Notes under the pieces: model-generated
What the model was told of the DNA's origin: nothing
Seen by the model: only the letters and a program-made list of their open reading frames with translations
Database searches by the model: none
Shown here: in pieces, positions 20,221 through 29,304 of the stretch
Position numbering within the stretch: position 1 is the stretch's first letter
Layout: the number at the start of each line of letters is the position of its first letter
Assembly (NCBI RefSeq): GCF_900100665.1
Contig: NZ_FNCS01000005.1
Location: 146,289 to 210,288 of the forward strand
DNA length: 64,000 nucleotides
Direction: 5' to 3'
From: Pelagibacterium luteolum
GTDB lineage: Bacteria; Pseudomonadota; Alphaproteobacteria; Rhizobiales; Devosiaceae
Program-made: the position numbers and the translations under genes

Positions 20221-22248
20221 ATGACAGACAATAACGATCTTTTCGGCGACACCCCTCCCCCTGCAGCAGCGCAGCCCGCCAAGTCGGCTCTAGCGCCAGC
20301 ACCCGCGCGCGAGCCCGTGCAGCCGACGAGTTCCTATTCCGCAGCAGACATCGAAGTGCTTGAAGGCCTGGAGCCTGTTCGCCGCCGGCCGGGCATGTAT
20401 ATCGGCGGCACCGACGTCAATGCGCTCCATCACCTGTTCGCCGAAGTCATCGACAACTCGATGGACGAAGCCATCGGTGGTCACGCCACCCGGATCGAAG
20501 TGCATCTGGGCAGCGACGGATACATCACCGTCATCGATAATGGCCGCGGCATTCCTGTCGACAGCCACCCCAAGCAGCCGCATCTCTCTGCGCTTGAAGT
20601 GATCATGTCGACGCTGCACGCTGGCGGAAAGTTCGACTCCAAAGCCTATGAAACATCGGGTGGCTTGCATGGCGTCGGCGTGTCGGTCGTTAACGCGCTT
20701 TCGGACGATCTGATCGTCGAAGTGGCGCGTGAGCAGACCCTTTATCGCCAGAGCTATTCGCGCGGCAAGTCCGTCTCGGCGCTGGAAAATCTCGGTCGCG
20801 TCAACAATCGCCGTGGCACGACGATCAAGTTTCATCCCGATCCGGAGATTTTCGGCGCAAGCGCGAAATTCTCGCCCGACCGCATCTTCCGCATGACGCG
20901 GGCTAAGGCCTATCTTTTTGGCGGCGTTGAAATCCGCTGGTCGTGTGATGAGGAACTCGCCACCGAGAGCGTGCCGTCCAAGGCAGTCTTCCATTTCCCC
21001 GGCGGGCTCAAAGACTTCATCGAACGCCGTATCGAGGGCAAGACACGGATCATCGACGACGTGTTTGCCGGAAAGATCGGCCGGGCCGGCGCACATGGTT
21101 CTGTAGAATGGGCTATTTCCTGGTTCATCGGTGACAGCTTTACCTCTTCATACTGCAATACGGTCACGACACCGGATGGCGGCACGCACGAGGCCGGCCT
21201 GCGCACGGCGTTGCTGCGCGGTCTCAAGAACTACGCCGACATGATCGGCAACAAGCGCGCTTCCGTCATCACGTCCGAAGACGTGCTCGGTCACTGCGGT
21301 GCCATGATGTCGGTCTTCATTCGTGAACCGGAATTCGTCGGGCAGACCAAGGACAAGCTGGCATCAGGCGAAGCGACACGCATCGTCGACAACGCCATCC
21401 GCGATGCCTTCGACCATTGGCTCACCGCAGCGCCCAATCAGGCCAATAAACTACTCGACTGGACCATCGACCGCGCCGAGGACCGCTTGCGGCGACGCAA
21501 GGAAAAGGAAATCGACCGGAAGTCGGCGACCCGCAAGCTGCGCCTGCCGGGCAAGCTTGCAGATTGCAGCCAGTCCGCTGCCCAGGGCGCCGAGATTTTC
21601 ATCGTCGAAGGCGACAGCGCCGGAGGCAGTGCCAAGCAGGCTCGCGATCGCGCTAGCCAGGCCGTCCTGCCACTGCGCGGCAAGATATTGAACGTCGCCG
21701 GTGCCAGCCGCGACAAGCTTGCTGCCAATCAGCAGATTTCCGATTTGTTGCAGGCTCTGGGCGTATCGATGCGTGACCGGTATCGCGAAGATGATCTGCG
21801 CTACGACAAGATCATCATCATGACCGACGCTGACGTCGATGGCGCGCATATCGCGTCGCTGCTGATGACGTTCTTTTACCAGGAACTGCCCAAACTCATC
21901 GAAGGCGGGCATCTCTATCTCGCCTTACCCCCGCTCTATCGGCTCTCGCAAGGCGCAAAAACTGCTTACGCCATGGACGACGCCGACCGGGCGCGTTTGA
22001 TGGAACAGGAATTCGCTGGGCGGGGCAAAGTCGAGGTCACACGCTTCAAGGGGTTGGGCGAAATGCCCCATGCTCACTTGAAAGAAACCACCATGAACCC
22101 CAAATCCAGGACATTGCTGCAAGTTCGGATTGTCGCTGACCGAACCGAGACGACAGACATCGTCGACAGGCTGATGGGCAATAAACCCGAAGCCCGCTTC
22201 GAGTTCATCTCTGAAAAAGCCGCATTCGTGACCGATCTCGACGTTTAA
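20221..22248 (+). CDS. parE: DNA topoisomerase IV subunit B (ParE)
   Basis: A 675-residue type IIA topoisomerase ATPase subunit. After a Pro/Ala-rich N-terminal tail come the GHKL ATPase motifs: LEGLEPVRRRPGMYIGG, EVIDNSMDEAIGG (catalytic Glu near 75) and SGGLHGVGVSVVNALS. The TOPRIM domain has EGDSAGGSAKQARDR near residue 462 and MTDADVDGAHI near 534. The segment LPLRGKILNVAGASRDK and the short total length favour ParE over the longer GyrB. The ATG at 20221 was chosen over an upstream TTG. It decatenates chromosomes together with ParC, which is not in the window. Confidence 0.93.
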   Translation: MTDNNDLFGDTPPPAAAQPAKSALAPAPAREPVQPTSSYSAADIEVLEGLEPVRRRPGMYIGGTDVNALHHLFAEVIDNSMDEAIGGHATRIEVHLGSDGYITVIDNGRGIPVDSHPKQPHLSALEVIMSTLHAGGKFDSKAYETSGGLHGVGVSVVNALSDDLIVEVAREQTLYRQSYSRGKSVSALENLGRVNNRRGTTIKFHPDPEIFGASAKFSPDRIFRMTRAKAYLFGGVEIRWSCDEELATESVPSKAVFHFPGGLKDFIERRIEGKTRIIDDVFAGKIGRAGAHGSVEWAISWFIGDSFTSSYCNTVTTPDGGTHEAGLRTALLRGLKNYADMIGNKRASVITSEDVLGHCGAMMSVFIREPEFVGQTKDKLASGEATRIVDNAIRDAFDHWLTAAPNQANKLLDWTIDRAEDRLRRRKEKEIDRKSATRKLRLPGKLADCSQSAAQGAEIFIVEGDSAGGSAKQARDRASQAVLPLRGKILNVAGASRDKLAANQQISDLLQALGVSMRDRYREDDLRYDKIIIMTDADVDGAHIASLLMTFFYQELPKLIEGGHLYLALPPLYRLSQGAKTAYAMDDADRARLMEQEFAGRGKVEVTRFKGLGEMPHAHLKETTMNPKSRTLLQVRIVADRTETTDIVDRLMGNKPEARFEFISEKAAFVTDLDV

Positions 22249-22292
22249 GCTCTTTGCGAGATCGCACGTTAATCTTTCCGGCGAAATCAAGA

Positions 22293-22320
22293 TTGACTTG
22301 AAACCCTAGTGCTTTATGGT
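22293..22320 (+). promoter_or_regulatory. Candidate promoter of the DEAD-box helicase gene
   Basis: TTGACT at 22293-22298 and TATGGT at 22315-22320 are 16 bases apart. If used, they would give a leader of about 165 bases before the helicase start. Confidence 0.4.
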
Positions 22321-22492
22321 CCCGCACGTCAGAGGCCATCCGTACTGCGGAACAAAAATTCGCGGACCGGTTTGAACACTTGTTTGCGACAGCGTACCGA
22401 AACTTCATTGGCGACACGACATTTCAGGGCCTATTGAACACTTCACGTTCAACTGCATCCATCGCCCTGATCCAAGATGATGGACATCCAAT

Positions 22493-23935
22493 TTGACTAT
22501 AGAATTTTCCGAGCTCGGCTTGGGCGACAAAGTTAACGAGGCGGTCTCCGCCGCGGGCTATACCACGCCGACCGAGATTCAAGCTCAGGCCATACCTTAC
22601 GTCCTTGAGAAAAAGGACCTCATCGGCATTGCCCAGACAGGCACAGGCAAGACCGCTTCATTCGTCCTGCCGATGTTGAGCCTGCTTGAAAAGGGCCGTG
22701 CCCGCGCGCGCATGCCACGTACGCTTATTCTCGAACCGACGCGCGAACTCGCTGCGCAGGTGCACGAGAATTTCGAAAAATACGGCAAGAACCACCGACT
22801 GACCGTCGCTCTGTTGATCGGCGGCGTATCGTTTGAAGACCAGAACAAGAAGCTCGACCGCGGCGCCGATGTACTTATCGCAACGCCGGGCCGACTGCTC
22901 GATCATTTCGAGCGTGGACGCCTGCTATTGACCGGGGTCGATATTCTGGTGATCGATGAAGCCGACCGCATGCTGGATATGGGGTTCATTCCCGATATCG
23001 AGCGCATCTGTAGTCTCCTGCCGGCGCGTCGTCAGACTCTGTTCTTCTCGGCTACAATGCCGCCTGAAATTCAGAAGCTGACGCAGCGTTTCCTGCGCGA
23101 CCCCGTCAAGGTCGAAGTTGCCCGCCAGAATTCAACGGCCGACACTATCGCCCAGAAGCTTCTTAAAGTTGGCCGCACGCCTGCCGAAAAGCGCGCGGCA
23201 CTGCGCGATGCTATTCGTGGTGCAAGCGAACTGCGCAACGCTATTGTCTTTTGCAATCGCAAGCGCGATGTCGCGACGGTCGCCCGTTCGCTCGAGCGCC
23301 ATGGATTTTCCGCAGGCGCGCTGCATGGCGACATGGACCAGAAGAGCCGCACGGATACGCTCGACCGTTTCCGCAGTGGCGATCTGCCCATTCTCGTCGC
23401 CTCGGACGTCGCTGCGCGTGGGCTGGATATTCCGGCGGTCAGTCACGTTTACAATTTCGACGTCCCGACCCACGCTGAGGACTATGTGCACCGCATCGGT
23501 CGTACCGGACGTGCTGGTCGTTCCGGCGTTTCGATCACACTGGTGTCACCTGGCGAAGACAAGTATGTCGACGCGATCACCAAGCTGATCCAGCGCGATA
23601 TCGAATGGATGTCTTCAGGCACACCGAGCAAAGCAGAACCCGATGCTGGTGCAGAAGAAGCGCCGCGCAAGTCGCGCGGAAGATCGCGTCGCAAGGACGA
23701 TCGTAGCGAACGAAAAGGCGGCGAGCGCAGCAATGCAGGCGAAAACGAGCGCAAGTCCAACGAACGCGCCGAACCGCGCGCCGAGAAACGTGAAGCCCAG
23801 AAGCCCGATACCCAGCCGCGTAATACGCCGGCGCAGGCACCGCGCCGGGCTAACAACGATGATGGCCCCTCCAGCTTCAAGTCTGAAGGCCATATACCGG
23901 CCTTTCTGCTTCGTGCCCCGGTCAAGCAAGCCTGA
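22493..23935 (+). CDS. DEAD-box ATP-dependent RNA helicase (RhlE-like)
   Basis: A 480-residue RNA helicase. Motifs appear in order: FSELGL with the Q motif (PTEIQAQAIP), AQTGTGKT, PTRELA, VIDEADRMLDMGF, FFSATMP, then the second RecA domain with VFCNRKRDV, HGDMDQ, ASDVAARGLD and HRIGRTGRAG. From about residue 385 onward the tail is low-complexity and rich in Arg, Lys and Glu, as in RhlE-type proteins that bind structured RNA. Initiation is at a TTG: an in-frame stop at 22478 excludes earlier starts and the N-terminal text fits from there. It remodels rRNA or mRNA in the cytoplasm; cold-shock induction is common in the family. Confidence 0.92.
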   Translation: MTIEFSELGLGDKVNEAVSAAGYTTPTEIQAQAIPYVLEKKDLIGIAQTGTGKTASFVLPMLSLLEKGRARARMPRTLILEPTRELAAQVHENFEKYGKNHRLTVALLIGGVSFEDQNKKLDRGADVLIATPGRLLDHFERGRLLLTGVDILVIDEADRMLDMGFIPDIERICSLLPARRQTLFFSATMPPEIQKLTQRFLRDPVKVEVARQNSTADTIAQKLLKVGRTPAEKRAALRDAIRGASELRNAIVFCNRKRDVATVARSLERHGFSAGALHGDMDQKSRTDTLDRFRSGDLPILVASDVAARGLDIPAVSHVYNFDVPTHAEDYVHRIGRTGRAGRSGVSITLVSPGEDKYVDAITKLIQRDIEWMSSGTPSKAEPDAGAEEAPRKSRGRSRRKDDRSERKGGERSNAGENERKSNERAEPRAEKREAQKPDTQPRNTPAQAPRRANNDDGPSSFKSEGHIPAFLLRAPVKQA

Positions 23936-23964
23936 GCATAGCAATTAGCGCGAACGGTATTGGT

Positions 23965-23987
23965 GGCTCGGCGTCGATCTCCGAGCC
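23965..23987 (+). terminator. Hairpin after the helicase gene
   Basis: GGCTCGG (23965-23971) and CCGAGCC (23981-23987) form a perfect 7-bp stem 30 bases after the helicase stop. No T-run follows, so intrinsic termination is uncertain. Confidence 0.35.
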
Positions 23988-24173
23988 GCAATACATCCCC
24001 CAAATTAAGTCTTGCCGATCGACCACCTGAAATTGTGCTGGACAGCGATTGGCTGACCCAATAGCAAATTCCGGCCTTTTAAGTCGGAATCACTGATAAA
24101 GGTCTAGTGCGTTTCGTGTGGAAACTGGTCTTTGATGACGTGACCATTGATCCGCTTATGTTGCAGAGCGAGT

Positions 24174-24188
24174 TTAATCCGGGCTTAA
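24174..24188 (+). promoter_or_regulatory. CtrA-like box upstream of a diguanylate cyclase gene
   Basis: TTAA (24174-24177), exactly seven bases, then TTAA (24185-24188) matches the TTAA-N7-TTAA pattern of the alphaproteobacterial cell-cycle regulator CtrA. A further TTAAC follows at 24193-24197. The site ends 48 bases before the GTG of the cyclase gene, a position suited to activation. Binding is inferred. Confidence 0.5.
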
Positions 24189-24235
24189 GGCCTTAACGGC
24201 TAGAATTGCTCAGGACAGGTGGTGGTTGGCGCAGC

Positions 24236-25291
24236 GTGACGAACCTGGATTTCGATAGAGCATCAGGATTTGCCAATGCGGCGCTTGCCATGCTCAAGCG
24301 CTCGCAAATTCCCCCGTTCCCCGTTTACTACGAACTCTTCTACACCTATGCGACCGGCGCCAATTCTGAGCTCAATAGCCAGATCAACGCGATACTGACG
24401 CGGTCGGGAAACATTTCACTCGAAGAAGCGACAGGGCTTTGCGAGCGGTTTCTCAAGATTTCCGACATGGAAGATCGTCTGCGCGCCATGTCCGAAATAA
24501 TGTCGCGCAAGATCACCGACGTGAACCAGGCGATCGACTACGCGATGGCGACCGCCAACTCCTATTCCGGATCGTTGCAACAGGCATCTGGAGATCTCGA
24601 AGCGGGAATAGATGAAGACGCACTCAAGATGCTGTCGTCACGCCTGCTAAAAGAAACCCGCCGCATGCAGGACATGAACCGGCGGCTCGAAGCGGAACTC
24701 GAAAACTCCAAGGACGACATCTCGGTTCTGCAGCGCGACCTCGATGAGGTACGTAAAGAGTCGATGCTCGATCCGCTGACAAAAATTCCCAACCGGAAAT
24801 GTTTCGACGAACAGATCATACTAGACCTTCAGCGCGCCCGTCGCGATGACACGACTCTAGCCCTGCTGGTCTTCGATATCGATCACTTCAAGGCGTTCAA
24901 CGACACCTATGGCCATTTGACCGGCGATCAGGTGCTCCGCCTCGTTGCGCAGGTGCTCAAGGCCAATCTGCGCGGCCGCGACATGCCCGCGCGCTTTGGT
25001 GGCGAGGAGTTCATCGCCATCCTGCCCGAAACCGAACTGCGCGGAGCGCTCACGGTTGCGGAAAACATTCGGAAGTCGGTGCAGTCCAAAGAACTGCTCA
25101 AGCGCTCGACCAATGAAAAGCTCGGACGCATCACACTATCGATCGGGGTAGCCGAACTCCGCGCCGAGGATACCGTCGCGAGCCTCATCGAACGCGCCGA
25201 CCAATGCCTTTATGCTGCCAAGCGCGGCGGACGAAACATGGTCGTTTCGGAAACCGATCTACCGCCGAACGAAGAGGCTGGCGTGGCGTAG
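24236..25291 (+). CDS. Diguanylate cyclase (GGDEF)
   Basis: A 351-residue protein. The N-terminal half is helical with no recognised sensor domain. It includes a likely coiled coil (LLKETRRMQDMNRRLEAELENSKDDISVLQRDLDEV region, about residues 140-175) that leads into the GGDEF domain at DPLTKIPNRKCFDE. The active site reads GGEEF in ARFGGEEFIAILPE, and RGRD five residues earlier is a proper I-site, so the enzyme should be active and feedback-inhibited. GTG 24236 was preferred over a TTG at 24206. No membrane span is present. A CtrA-like box upstream hints at cell-cycle control of c-di-GMP. Confidence 0.88.
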   Translation: MTNLDFDRASGFANAALAMLKRSQIPPFPVYYELFYTYATGANSELNSQINAILTRSGNISLEEATGLCERFLKISDMEDRLRAMSEIMSRKITDVNQAIDYAMATANSYSGSLQQASGDLEAGIDEDALKMLSSRLLKETRRMQDMNRRLEAELENSKDDISVLQRDLDEVRKESMLDPLTKIPNRKCFDEQIILDLQRARRDDTTLALLVFDIDHFKAFNDTYGHLTGDQVLRLVAQVLKANLRGRDMPARFGGEEFIAILPETELRGALTVAENIRKSVQSKELLKRSTNEKLGRITLSIGVAELRAEDTVASLIERADQCLYAAKRGGRNMVVSETDLPPNEEAGVA

Positions 25292-25306
25292 CCAAAACCT
25301 TTTGGC
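25291..25306. terminator. Hairpin between convergent cyclase and suf genes
   Basis: GCCAAAA and TTTTGGC form a perfect 7-bp stem with a two-base gap (CC) between the cyclase stop and the end of sufA. It may end transcription from one or both sides, but it is short and A/T-rich. Confidence 0.35.
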
Positions 25307-25316
25307 AGACGACCCG

Positions 25317-25703
25317 TCAGACTGTCGCGTCGGCACGTGCTCTTGCAAGATCAGCGAGATCGGCCGGCTTGAGCTGAACGCTCTCCCCGCAGCCGCAGGC
25401 GCCCTCCTGATTGGGATTGTTGAAGGTGAAGCCCGAGGACATCTTGGTTTCCTCGTAATCCATCACCGTGCCCAACAGAAACAGCGTCGCCTTGGGTTCG
25501 ACCCACACATCGACGCCCTTTTCACGAATGTGATCGTCGCCTTGGACGGGCTCGGTCACGTAATCGAGTGTGTAGGCCATGCCCGCACAGCCGGCGTTCC
25601 GCACGCCGACACGTACGCCAATGACAGGCCTGTCGCTGTCTTCAATGATTTCGATGATGCGCTCGGCGGCGGCATCGGTCAGTTGCATGATCGCGAAAGC
25701 CAT
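25317..25703 (-). CDS. sufA: A-type iron-sulfur carrier protein (SufA/ErpA family)
   Basis: A 128-residue A-type carrier that takes Fe-S clusters from the SufBCD scaffold to target proteins. The three conserved cysteines are present: one in RNAGCAGMAY and two in the C-terminal G-A-C-G-C-G-E-S motif. The text starting MAFAIMQLTDAAAERI is the family's usual opening, so the ATG at 25703 was preferred to the longer frame. It is the last gene of the suf operon, two bases downstream of the DUF59 gene. SufA and ErpA cannot be told apart by reading; context favours SufA. Confidence 0.9.
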   Translation of the reverse strand: MAFAIMQLTDAAAERIIEIIEDSDRPVIGVRVGVRNAGCAGMAYTLDYVTEPVQGDDHIREKGVDVWVEPKATLFLLGTVMDYEETKMSSGFTFNNPNQEGACGCGESVQLKPADLADLARARADATV

Positions 25704-25705
25704 TC

Positions 25706-26086
25706 CTACCACCAGTTCAGCGCAACTTGCGCTTCTTCGCTCATCCGATCCGGACCCCAAGGAGGATCGAACACCATTTTGACGTCGACGTCCTGAACAC
25801 CCTCGACGGACCGAGCGGCATTTTCCACCCACCCGGGCATTTCACCGGCCACCGGACAACCGGGTGCCGTCAAGGTCATGTCGATCTTGAGATTGCGGTC
25901 GTCGTCGAGATCGACCTTGTAGATCAGCCCGAGTTCATAGATGTCGACCGGAATTTCCGGATCATAGACGGTCTTGAACGCAGCGATGAGATCGCTGGTG
26001 ATGCGCTCGACTTCCTCGGGCGGCAAATTGGTGTTGCCCCCGACAAGGGTTTTGTTTTCGGCCTGTTCAGCTGCGGTATCAGTCAT
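25706..26086 (-). CDS. sufT: SUF-system assembly protein of the MIP18/DUF59 family (SufT-like)
   Basis: A 126-residue protein whose core is a DUF59 domain: TVYDPEIPVDIYELGLIYKVDLD, MTLTAPGCPVAGEMP with the conserved cysteine, then VKMVFDPPWGPDRMSEEA. Members help Fe-S cluster insertion or maturation and are frequently encoded inside suf operons, as here between sufS and sufA. The N-terminal 22 residues are polar and probably disordered. The exact step in cluster trafficking is not established for this group, so the symbol follows context. Confidence 0.87.
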   Translation of the reverse strand: MTDTAAEQAENKTLVGGNTNLPPEEVERITSDLIAAFKTVYDPEIPVDIYELGLIYKVDLDDDRNLKIDMTLTAPGCPVAGEMPGWVENAARSVEGVQDVDVKMVFDPPWGPDRMSEEAQVALNWW

Positions 26087-26098
26087 GACTGTCCAATT

Positions 26099-27316
26099 TC
26101 AAAAGAAGGACTGCGCTTTTTCGATCGCTTCGACGAGCACGTCCACATCGTCCTTGCCATTATATAGGGCAAAGGACGCCCGACATGTAGAGGTAGCGCC
26201 AAATCTCTTGAGCAGTGGCATCGCGCAGTGTGTGCCAGCCCGCACTGCGACGCCGTACCGATCGAGGATCGTCGAGACATCGTGGGCGTGAGCACTTTCC
26301 AAAGTGAACGCGAAAATTCCGCCCTTGTCGGGCGCGTCACCGATCAAACGCAGCGCGTTGATGCGCTTGAGGCGCTCAAGGGCATAAGCAGCGATTTCCC
26401 GCTCATGCGCCTCGATGGCATCTCGCCCCAGCGACTCGACATAGTCGATCGCGGCGCCAAGGCCGATGGCCTGAACGATCGGCGGCGTGCCGGCCTCGAA
26501 GCGGTGCGGCGGTTCGTTGTAGGTGACCGTCTCCTCGCTAACCTCTTCGATCATTTCGCCGCCGCCCATATAGGGCTGCATCTGCGCGAGGATATCGTAC
26601 TTGCCGTAGAGCACGCCGATGCCGGTGGGGCCGTAGAGCTTGTGGCCGGTAAAGACGTAAAAATCCGCTCCGATATCGCGGACGTCCACCTTTGTATGCA
26701 CGGCCGCCTGACTGCCATCAATCAAGACGGGAATGCCTCGCGCATGAGCAATTTCGACAATCGCCTTGGCTGGGTTGATGGTCCCCAACACGTTCGACAT
26801 ATGCGTGATGGCGACCATCTTCGTTCGGTCGCTCAGTGCGGCGGAAAAAGCGTCGAGGTCGAAACTGCCATCGGCGTTCACATCGACCCACTTGATCACC
26901 GCGCCCTTGCGTTCACGATGGAAGTGCCAGGGGACGATATTGGAGTGGTGCTCGGCGAGTGAGATGACGATCTCGTCGCCCTCGCCGATCAGCGGACCGG
27001 CAAAGGCCGAAGCGACGAGATTGATGGCTTCGGTCGTTGAACGGGTAAAGATGATCTCCTCTACCCGTTCAGCGTTCAGGAACGCCCGGACTTTCTCGCG
27101 TGCACCCTCGAATGCCTCGGTCGCGCGGTTGGCAAGCGTATGCAGGCCACGATGCACATTGGCGTATTCATGCCGAAAAGCATGATCCATGCGATCGAGA
27201 ACCTGCACAGGCTTTTGCGCAGATGCTCCGGAGTCGAGATAGACGAGGCGACGGCCATGAATTTTCTCATCGAGGATGGGAAAATCGGCGCGGACTACCG
27301 CGAGATCGAATGCCAT
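26099..27316 (-). CDS. sufS: Cysteine desulfurase, SufS type (group II)
   Basis: A 405-residue PLP enzyme that strips sulfur from cysteine for Fe-S assembly. The PLP lysine is in FTGHKLYGPTG. The catalytic persulfide cysteine is in ATSTCRASFALYN near the C-terminus, matching E. coli SufS (CRAS), with RAGTHCAMPLL shortly before. AEHHSNIVPW is also diagnostic. The start overlaps the sufD stop (TGATG), so the two are co-translated. A SufE-type activator is not encoded nearby. A second desulfurase of another class is the first gene of this operon. Confidence 0.95.
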   Translation of the reverse strand: MAFDLAVVRADFPILDEKIHGRRLVYLDSGASAQKPVQVLDRMDHAFRHEYANVHRGLHTLANRATEAFEGAREKVRAFLNAERVEEIIFTRSTTEAINLVASAFAGPLIGEGDEIVISLAEHHSNIVPWHFHRERKGAVIKWVDVNADGSFDLDAFSAALSDRTKMVAITHMSNVLGTINPAKAIVEIAHARGIPVLIDGSQAAVHTKVDVRDIGADFYVFTGHKLYGPTGIGVLYGKYDILAQMQPYMGGGEMIEEVSEETVTYNEPPHRFEAGTPPIVQAIGLGAAIDYVESLGRDAIEAHEREIAAYALERLKRINALRLIGDAPDKGGIFAFTLESAHAHDVSTILDRYGVAVRAGTHCAMPLLKRFGATSTCRASFALYNGKDDVDVLVEAIEKAQSFF

Positions 27317-28527
27317 CAGGCGTCCTTTTTCAGCCAGCGTTCGACGATGCCCGATAGCGCTTCGGACACGTATTCGTCTTCAACGGCATCGGTGATTTCA
27401 GCGAGGAAAGCGCGAATGAGAATGGTTTCCGCTTCCTGCCGCGAGATACCACGGCTCATCAGATAGAAGAGGTGCGTATCGTCGAGATCGCCGCAGGTGG
27501 CACCGTGACCGCAGACCACGTCGTCGGCAAAGATTTCGAGCTCGGGCTTAGTGAGGATTTCGGCTTCGTCCGAAAGCATCAGGCCCTGAGTCATCATCTT
27601 GGCGTCGGTCTTCTGCGCGTCCATAGCAACGTTGATCTTGCCCTGGAACACAGCCCGGCCACGACCGCGCGCGATCTGCTTATAGAGCTCGGCAGAGGTC
27701 GTATTGGGCACGCCATGAGTGACGTCGAGCGTGATGTCACGGTGCTCATCGGTATCGACGACGTTGAGGCCAAAGAAGTCGCCATGCGCGCCCTCGCCCA
27801 CGAAATCGGCGAAGATATTGACCCGCGCGAGATGCGCGCCGGCATTGATTACCACCGACTTGAGCTTGACCTCGGCGGCAATGCGGTATTCGACCGTGGC
27901 GAAATTGACGGCCTGGCGAGCCGAAAGATCGACCAGGATATGCGTGACTTCCGCACCATCACCCACAGATACATAGCTGCCAGCGTTGCCGATATGGGCG
28001 GCATCGCTGCCCGAAATGGTCTCGATGATGGTTGCCGACGCCCCTGACGCGACATGGATCTTGGCGCCGGACTGCACGTGAGCCCCCTCGCCTTCCATGC
28101 GCCGATCAATATGGATGACGGGATCGACAGATCCAGCCAATTCGACATTGAGAGACTCGCCGACCAGCGCAGCATTGAGGCGCACGATAACGTCGTCACG
28201 CGTTGTAAGAACCGACCCTGCTGCCTTGCCAATGATAACGCCTGCAGGCGCTGTCGTAGCACTCTGTACGACGCCATTGGCTATGACGATCCTATAGGCG
28301 CCGGGAATGTCGATCGCCGGGGCGCTGGCCTCGTTTGCTGGAGCAGCAAGAGGGGGCACGGCGCTCAGGAGCGTCTTGAGATCGGTGTAGTGATATGTTT
28401 CCACACGGCGCGTTGGAAGCCCGACAACCCGAAGGCGTTCGGCAGCATCCTTGGCTCCGGCGCTTTCAAGCTGGGCGACGAGGCTTTCCTCGGCGGCGCT
28501 CAGCCGAACTGGAGTTTGAACATGCAT
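27316..28527 (-). CDS. sufD: Fe-S cluster assembly protein SufD
   Basis: A 403-residue beta-helical scaffold partner of SufB and SufC. The C-terminal half is the recognisable part: VGEGAHGDFFGLNVVDTDEHRDITLDVTHGVPNTTSAELYKQIARGRGRAVFQGKINV, followed by DDVVCGHGATCGDLDD and LFYLMSRGISRQEAETILIRAFL. The key histidine/cysteine region (CGHGAT) is intact. The ATG at 28527 was preferred over a GTG at 28536 because AAGGGG lies eight bases upstream. It sits 12 bases after the sufC stop and overlaps sufS. Confidence 0.94.
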   Translation of the reverse strand: MHVQTPVRLSAAEESLVAQLESAGAKDAAERLRVVGLPTRRVETYHYTDLKTLLSAVPPLAAPANEASAPAIDIPGAYRIVIANGVVQSATTAPAGVIIGKAAGSVLTTRDDVIVRLNAALVGESLNVELAGSVDPVIHIDRRMEGEGAHVQSGAKIHVASGASATIIETISGSDAAHIGNAGSYVSVGDGAEVTHILVDLSARQAVNFATVEYRIAAEVKLKSVVINAGAHLARVNIFADFVGEGAHGDFFGLNVVDTDEHRDITLDVTHGVPNTTSAELYKQIARGRGRAVFQGKINVAMDAQKTDAKMMTQGLMLSDEAEILTKPELEIFADDVVCGHGATCGDLDDTHLFYLMSRGISRQEAETILIRAFLAEITDAVEDEYVSEALSGIVERWLKKDA

Positions 28528-28539
28528 TGACGACACCCC

Positions 28540-29304
28540 TTAGGCAGCGTTGGTTTCGTCGAAATCGGCATAGCCCTTGGCTTCGAGCTCGAGCGCTAGC
28601 GACTTGTCTCCGGTTTCGACCACGCGGCCAGCAGAGAACACATGCACGAGATCGGGAACGATGTAGTTGAGCAGGCGCTGATAGTGGGTGATGACGAGCA
28701 TCGAGCGATCAGCCGAACGTAGCTTGTTGACGCCTTCGGACACGACTTTCAGCGCATCAATATCGAGGCCGGAGTCGGTTTCATCGAGAATGCAAAGCTG
28801 CGGCTGAAGCAGTGCCATCTGCAAAATTTCAGCGCGCTTCTTTTCGCCGCCGGAGAAGCCGACGTTGAGCGGGCGCTTGAGCATGTCCTGCTTGATTTCG
28901 AGCAGACCGGCCGCATCCTTGACCGCCTTCATGAATTCCGGGGTCGTCAGTTCCGCCTCGCCGCGCGCCTTGCGCTGGCCGTTGATCGCGGCCTTGAGGA
29001 ACGTCATCGTGGAGACGCCGGGAATTTCGATCGGATACTGGAAGGCCAGGAATACGCCTGCAGCGGCACGTTCGTCAGGCTCCATGGCGAGCAGGTCTTC
29101 GCCGTTGAAGAGGATTTCGCCTTCAGTGACCTCGTAATCGTCCTTACCGGCAAGCACGTAGGACAGTGTCGATTTGCCTGAGCCGTTCCGGCCCATGATG
29201 GCATGCACTTCGCCGCGATTGAGGGTCAGGTTGACGCCCTTGAGGATTTCGTTGTCCTCAACACGCACATGCAAATTCTTGATCTCAAGCAACGGGGTGC
29301 TCAT
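28540..29304 (-). CDS. sufC: Fe-S cluster assembly ATPase SufC
   Basis: A 254-residue soluble ABC-type ATPase that drives conformational changes in SufBD. Walker A is GRNGSGKST, the signature reads FSGGEKKRAEI and Walker B is LCILDETDSGLD. ITHYQRLLNYIVPDLVHV is the typical H-loop region. The ATG at 29304 (MSTPLLEIKNLHV) was chosen; it overlaps the stop of the preceding cupin gene (ATGA). Confidence 0.96.
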   Translation of the reverse strand: MSTPLLEIKNLHVRVEDNEILKGVNLTLNRGEVHAIMGRNGSGKSTLSYVLAGKDDYEVTEGEILFNGEDLLAMEPDERAAAGVFLAFQYPIEIPGVSTMTFLKAAINGQRKARGEAELTTPEFMKAVKDAAGLLEIKQDMLKRPLNVGFSGGEKKRAEILQMALLQPQLCILDETDSGLDIDALKVVSEGVNKLRSADRSMLVITHYQRLLNYIVPDLVHVFSAGRVVETGDKSLALELEAKGYADFDETNAA

